The translations under genes and the position numbers were made by a program. A DNA stretch of 64,000 nt, taken from assembly GCF_022825805.1 (NCBI RefSeq), contig NZ_JAJDWC010000103.1, positions 1 to 64,000 on the forward strand. The letters are read 5' to 3'. The DNA comes from Phaeobacter sp. (GTDB lineage: Bacteria > Pseudomonadota > Alphaproteobacteria > Rhodobacterales > Rhodobacteraceae). Below are positions 62,765 to 64,000 of this stretch, one piece after another (the stretch's first letter is position 1; every line of letters starts with the position of its first letter). The notes beneath the pieces were generated by a model that was not told the DNA's origin, made no database searches, and saw only the letters and a list, made by a program, of their open reading frames with translations.

Positions 62765-64000
62765 ACCACCTTATCGTTGCGCCCATTATCCTGCCGGCGC
62801 TGGTTGCTCCGCTGATCATTATGGTGCTGCGCTACCACATTGATTTGCAGCGTATTTTCTCGGTTGCCAGTGTGGCACTGATGCTCGCGATAAGCGTCGC
62901 ACTCGGCTTTCAGGCTGCCGATGGCACCGTCCAGGTCTATGAGCTGGGCAATTGGCCCGCACCATTTGGGATTGTCCTGGTGCTGGATCAGCTATCAGCG
63001 ATGATGATCGTACTGACGACGGTTCTGGCGATGGCGGTCGTGCTCTATGCGATCGGCACCGGCTGGGACGAGCGCGGGGCGAATTTCCACGCGTTGTTCC
63101 AATTCCAGTTGATGGGCATCCTGGGCGCATTCATGACCGGAGATGCCTTCAACCTGTTCGTCTTCTTCGAAGTTCTGCTGATTGCCTCTTATGGTCTGAT
63201 GATCCACTCCGGCGGGGCGCAGCGGTTTCGGGCAGGCGTGCAATATGTTGCCTACAACCTCTTGGGCTCGACCCTGTTCCTGTTTGCGCTTGGCGTGCTC
63301 TATGCAACGACCGGCACCTTGAACATGGCAGACATTGCGGTGCGTGTCGCCGCGCTGCCAGAAACTGACACGGCGCTGCTGCGCGTGGGCGCGTTGATGC
63401 TGCTGTTGGTGTTTGCGATCAAAGCAGCGGTGTTGCCCTTGCATTTCTGGCTGCCTGCATCCTACAGCAACGCCCCCCTGCCCGTCGCGGCGCTCTTTGC
63501 GATCATGACCAAAGTGGGCGCCTACGCGATCCTGCGCGTCTACACCCTTGCCTTTGGTCCAGATGTGCCCGCAACTGCAGGTCTGGCCGGTGACTGGCTG
63601 CTGCCAGCGGCGATCATCACGCTTGTTGTTGGTGCGATTGGCGTGTTGGGCTCCCGCGAAATCGGCAGGTTGATCGCCTTTGCCGCGATTGCCTCCATGG
63701 GCACGCTCTTGATCTCAATTGCGCTGTTCACCCCTGCTTCGGCAGCCGCCGCGCTCTACTACATCCTGCATTCGACACTGGCCACCGCGTTGATGTTCCT
63801 GATTGCCGATCAGGTGATGGAGCGTCAGGGCGGCGCGATCAAAGCGCTGCCGCCGATGGCGCAATCAGGGCTGCTGTCGGTCATGTTCTTCATCGGGGCC
63901 ATCGCCCTGGCAGGCATGCCACCGCTGTCCGGTTTCATCGGCAAGCTGCTGATCCTGGATGCAGCACGCAGCCATGATCTGGTCTGGTGGATTTGGGCCG
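62761..64000 (+). CDS. mrpD: Na+/H+ antiporter subunit D (MrpD), truncated by the window
   Basis: The first 413 codons of a NuoM/NuoN-like membrane subunit; family members are about 500-560 residues. From ATG 62761 it reads MNHLIVAPIILPALVAPL; further on are LDQLSAMMIVLTTVLAM, the NuoM-like glutamate segment in NLFVFFEVLLIASYGL and KAAVLPLHFWLPASYSNAPLPVAALFAIMTKVG, in parts. The reading frame is open to the last base. The mrpE, F and G genes should follow beyond the window. Confidence 0.95.
   Translation, partial: MNHLIVAPIILPALVAPLIIMVLRYHIDLQRIFSVASVALMLAISVALGFQAADGTVQVYELGNWPAPFGIVLVLDQLSAMMIVLTTVLAMAVVLYAIGTGWDERGANFHALFQFQLMGILGAFMTGDAFNLFVFFEVLLIASYGLMIHSGGAQRFRAGVQYVAYNLLGSTLFLFALGVLYATTGTLNMADIAVRVAALPETDTALLRVGALMLLLVFAIKAAVLPLHFWLPASYSNAPLPVAALFAIMTKVGAYAILRVYTLAFGPDVPATAGLAGDWLLPAAIITLVVGAIGVLGSREIGRLIAFAAIASMGTLLISIALFTPASAAAALYYILHSTLATALMFLIADQVMERQGGAIKALPPMAQSGLLSVMFFIGAIALAGMPPLSGFIGKLLILDAARSHDLVWWIWA

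Noticed and set aside
1..64000. tRNA, rRNA, CRISPR array or prophage genes
   Set aside because: No cloverleaf, rRNA segment, regular spacer array or phage gene was recognised by eye; a computational scan could still find a small RNA.

Overview
The window looks like chromosomal DNA from a Roseobacter-group alphaproteobacterium (Rhodobacterales). The grounds are the GapR/DUF2312 protein, the block accB-accC-aat / DUF2155-mlaD-NDUFA12, a fused MrpA-MrpB antiporter subunit, a RutR-type pyrimidine cluster, a SqrR-type persulfide sensor and a DctPQM TRAP transporter. I found no rRNA, tRNA, CRISPR array or prophage. The species is not identified.

Layout. 1-1.6 kb: the left edge is the end of an IS630-family insertion that interrupts an OmpR-type response regulator; glycine-zipper and PepSY proteins lie upstream in the same direction. 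1.6-4.8 kb: a TRAP transporter operon with a LacI-like palindrome in front. 5.4-9.8 kb: acetyl-CoA synthetase with a neighbouring adenylate kinase, a flavin reductase and a two-cluster ferredoxin-like protein. 10-20.7 kb: a complete reductive pyrimidine degradation island (preT-preA, rutR, hyuC, hydA and an NMT1/THI5-type ABC importer) with an exact-consensus RutR box. 21-22.1 kb: gapR and two small unknown genes. 22.6-24.8 kb: a sulfide/persulfide operon (MBL dioxygenase, two YeeE/YedE halves, DUF442). 25-26.3 kb: a FliM/FliN-like protein with a Gly-Asp-Leu repeat tail. 26.4-31.4 kb: an SLC5-type sensor kinase operon and a ScfR-type regulator. 31.6-36.9 kb: a LivKHMGF-type ABC importer. 37-42.1 kb: a PAS-LuxR regulator, accBC, aat, DUF2155-mlaD-NDUFA12 and RidA. 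42.2-47 kb: clpX, clpP, a GlxA-type AraC regulator and a minimal Hsp70. 47.2-51.3 kb: SqrR-type ArsR regulator, DUF302 protein, TPP enzyme and CoA transferase. 51.7-57.8 kb: a TPR protein and opgC-opgG-opgH for periplasmic glucans. 57.9-59.3 kb: rhodanese plus esterase. 59.5-64 kb: mrpAB, mrpC and the start of mrpD.

How the genes work together. Acs makes AMP and the adjacent adenylate kinase can return it to ADP. Uracil/thymine enter (probably) by the ABC system, are reduced by PreTA, opened by HydA and decarbamoylated by HyuC under a RutR homologue. The MBL/YeeE/DUF442 operon is the kind of target expected for the SqrR homologue encoded about 23 kb away. OpgC/G/H and Mrp are envelope and ion-homeostasis systems suited to saline water.

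Less expected observations: (1) three separate intergenic arrays with a strict 15-bp period, two of which run directly into a start codon and supply its ribosome binding site; (2) a REP-like GC-rich palindrome between two permease genes; (3) a perfect 13-bp tandem duplication in front of the PepSY gene; (4) the two domains of the Blh persulfide dioxygenase-rhodanese split to opposite ends of one operon. None of this is a demonstrated new system; the 15-bp arrays are the best candidate for something undescribed.
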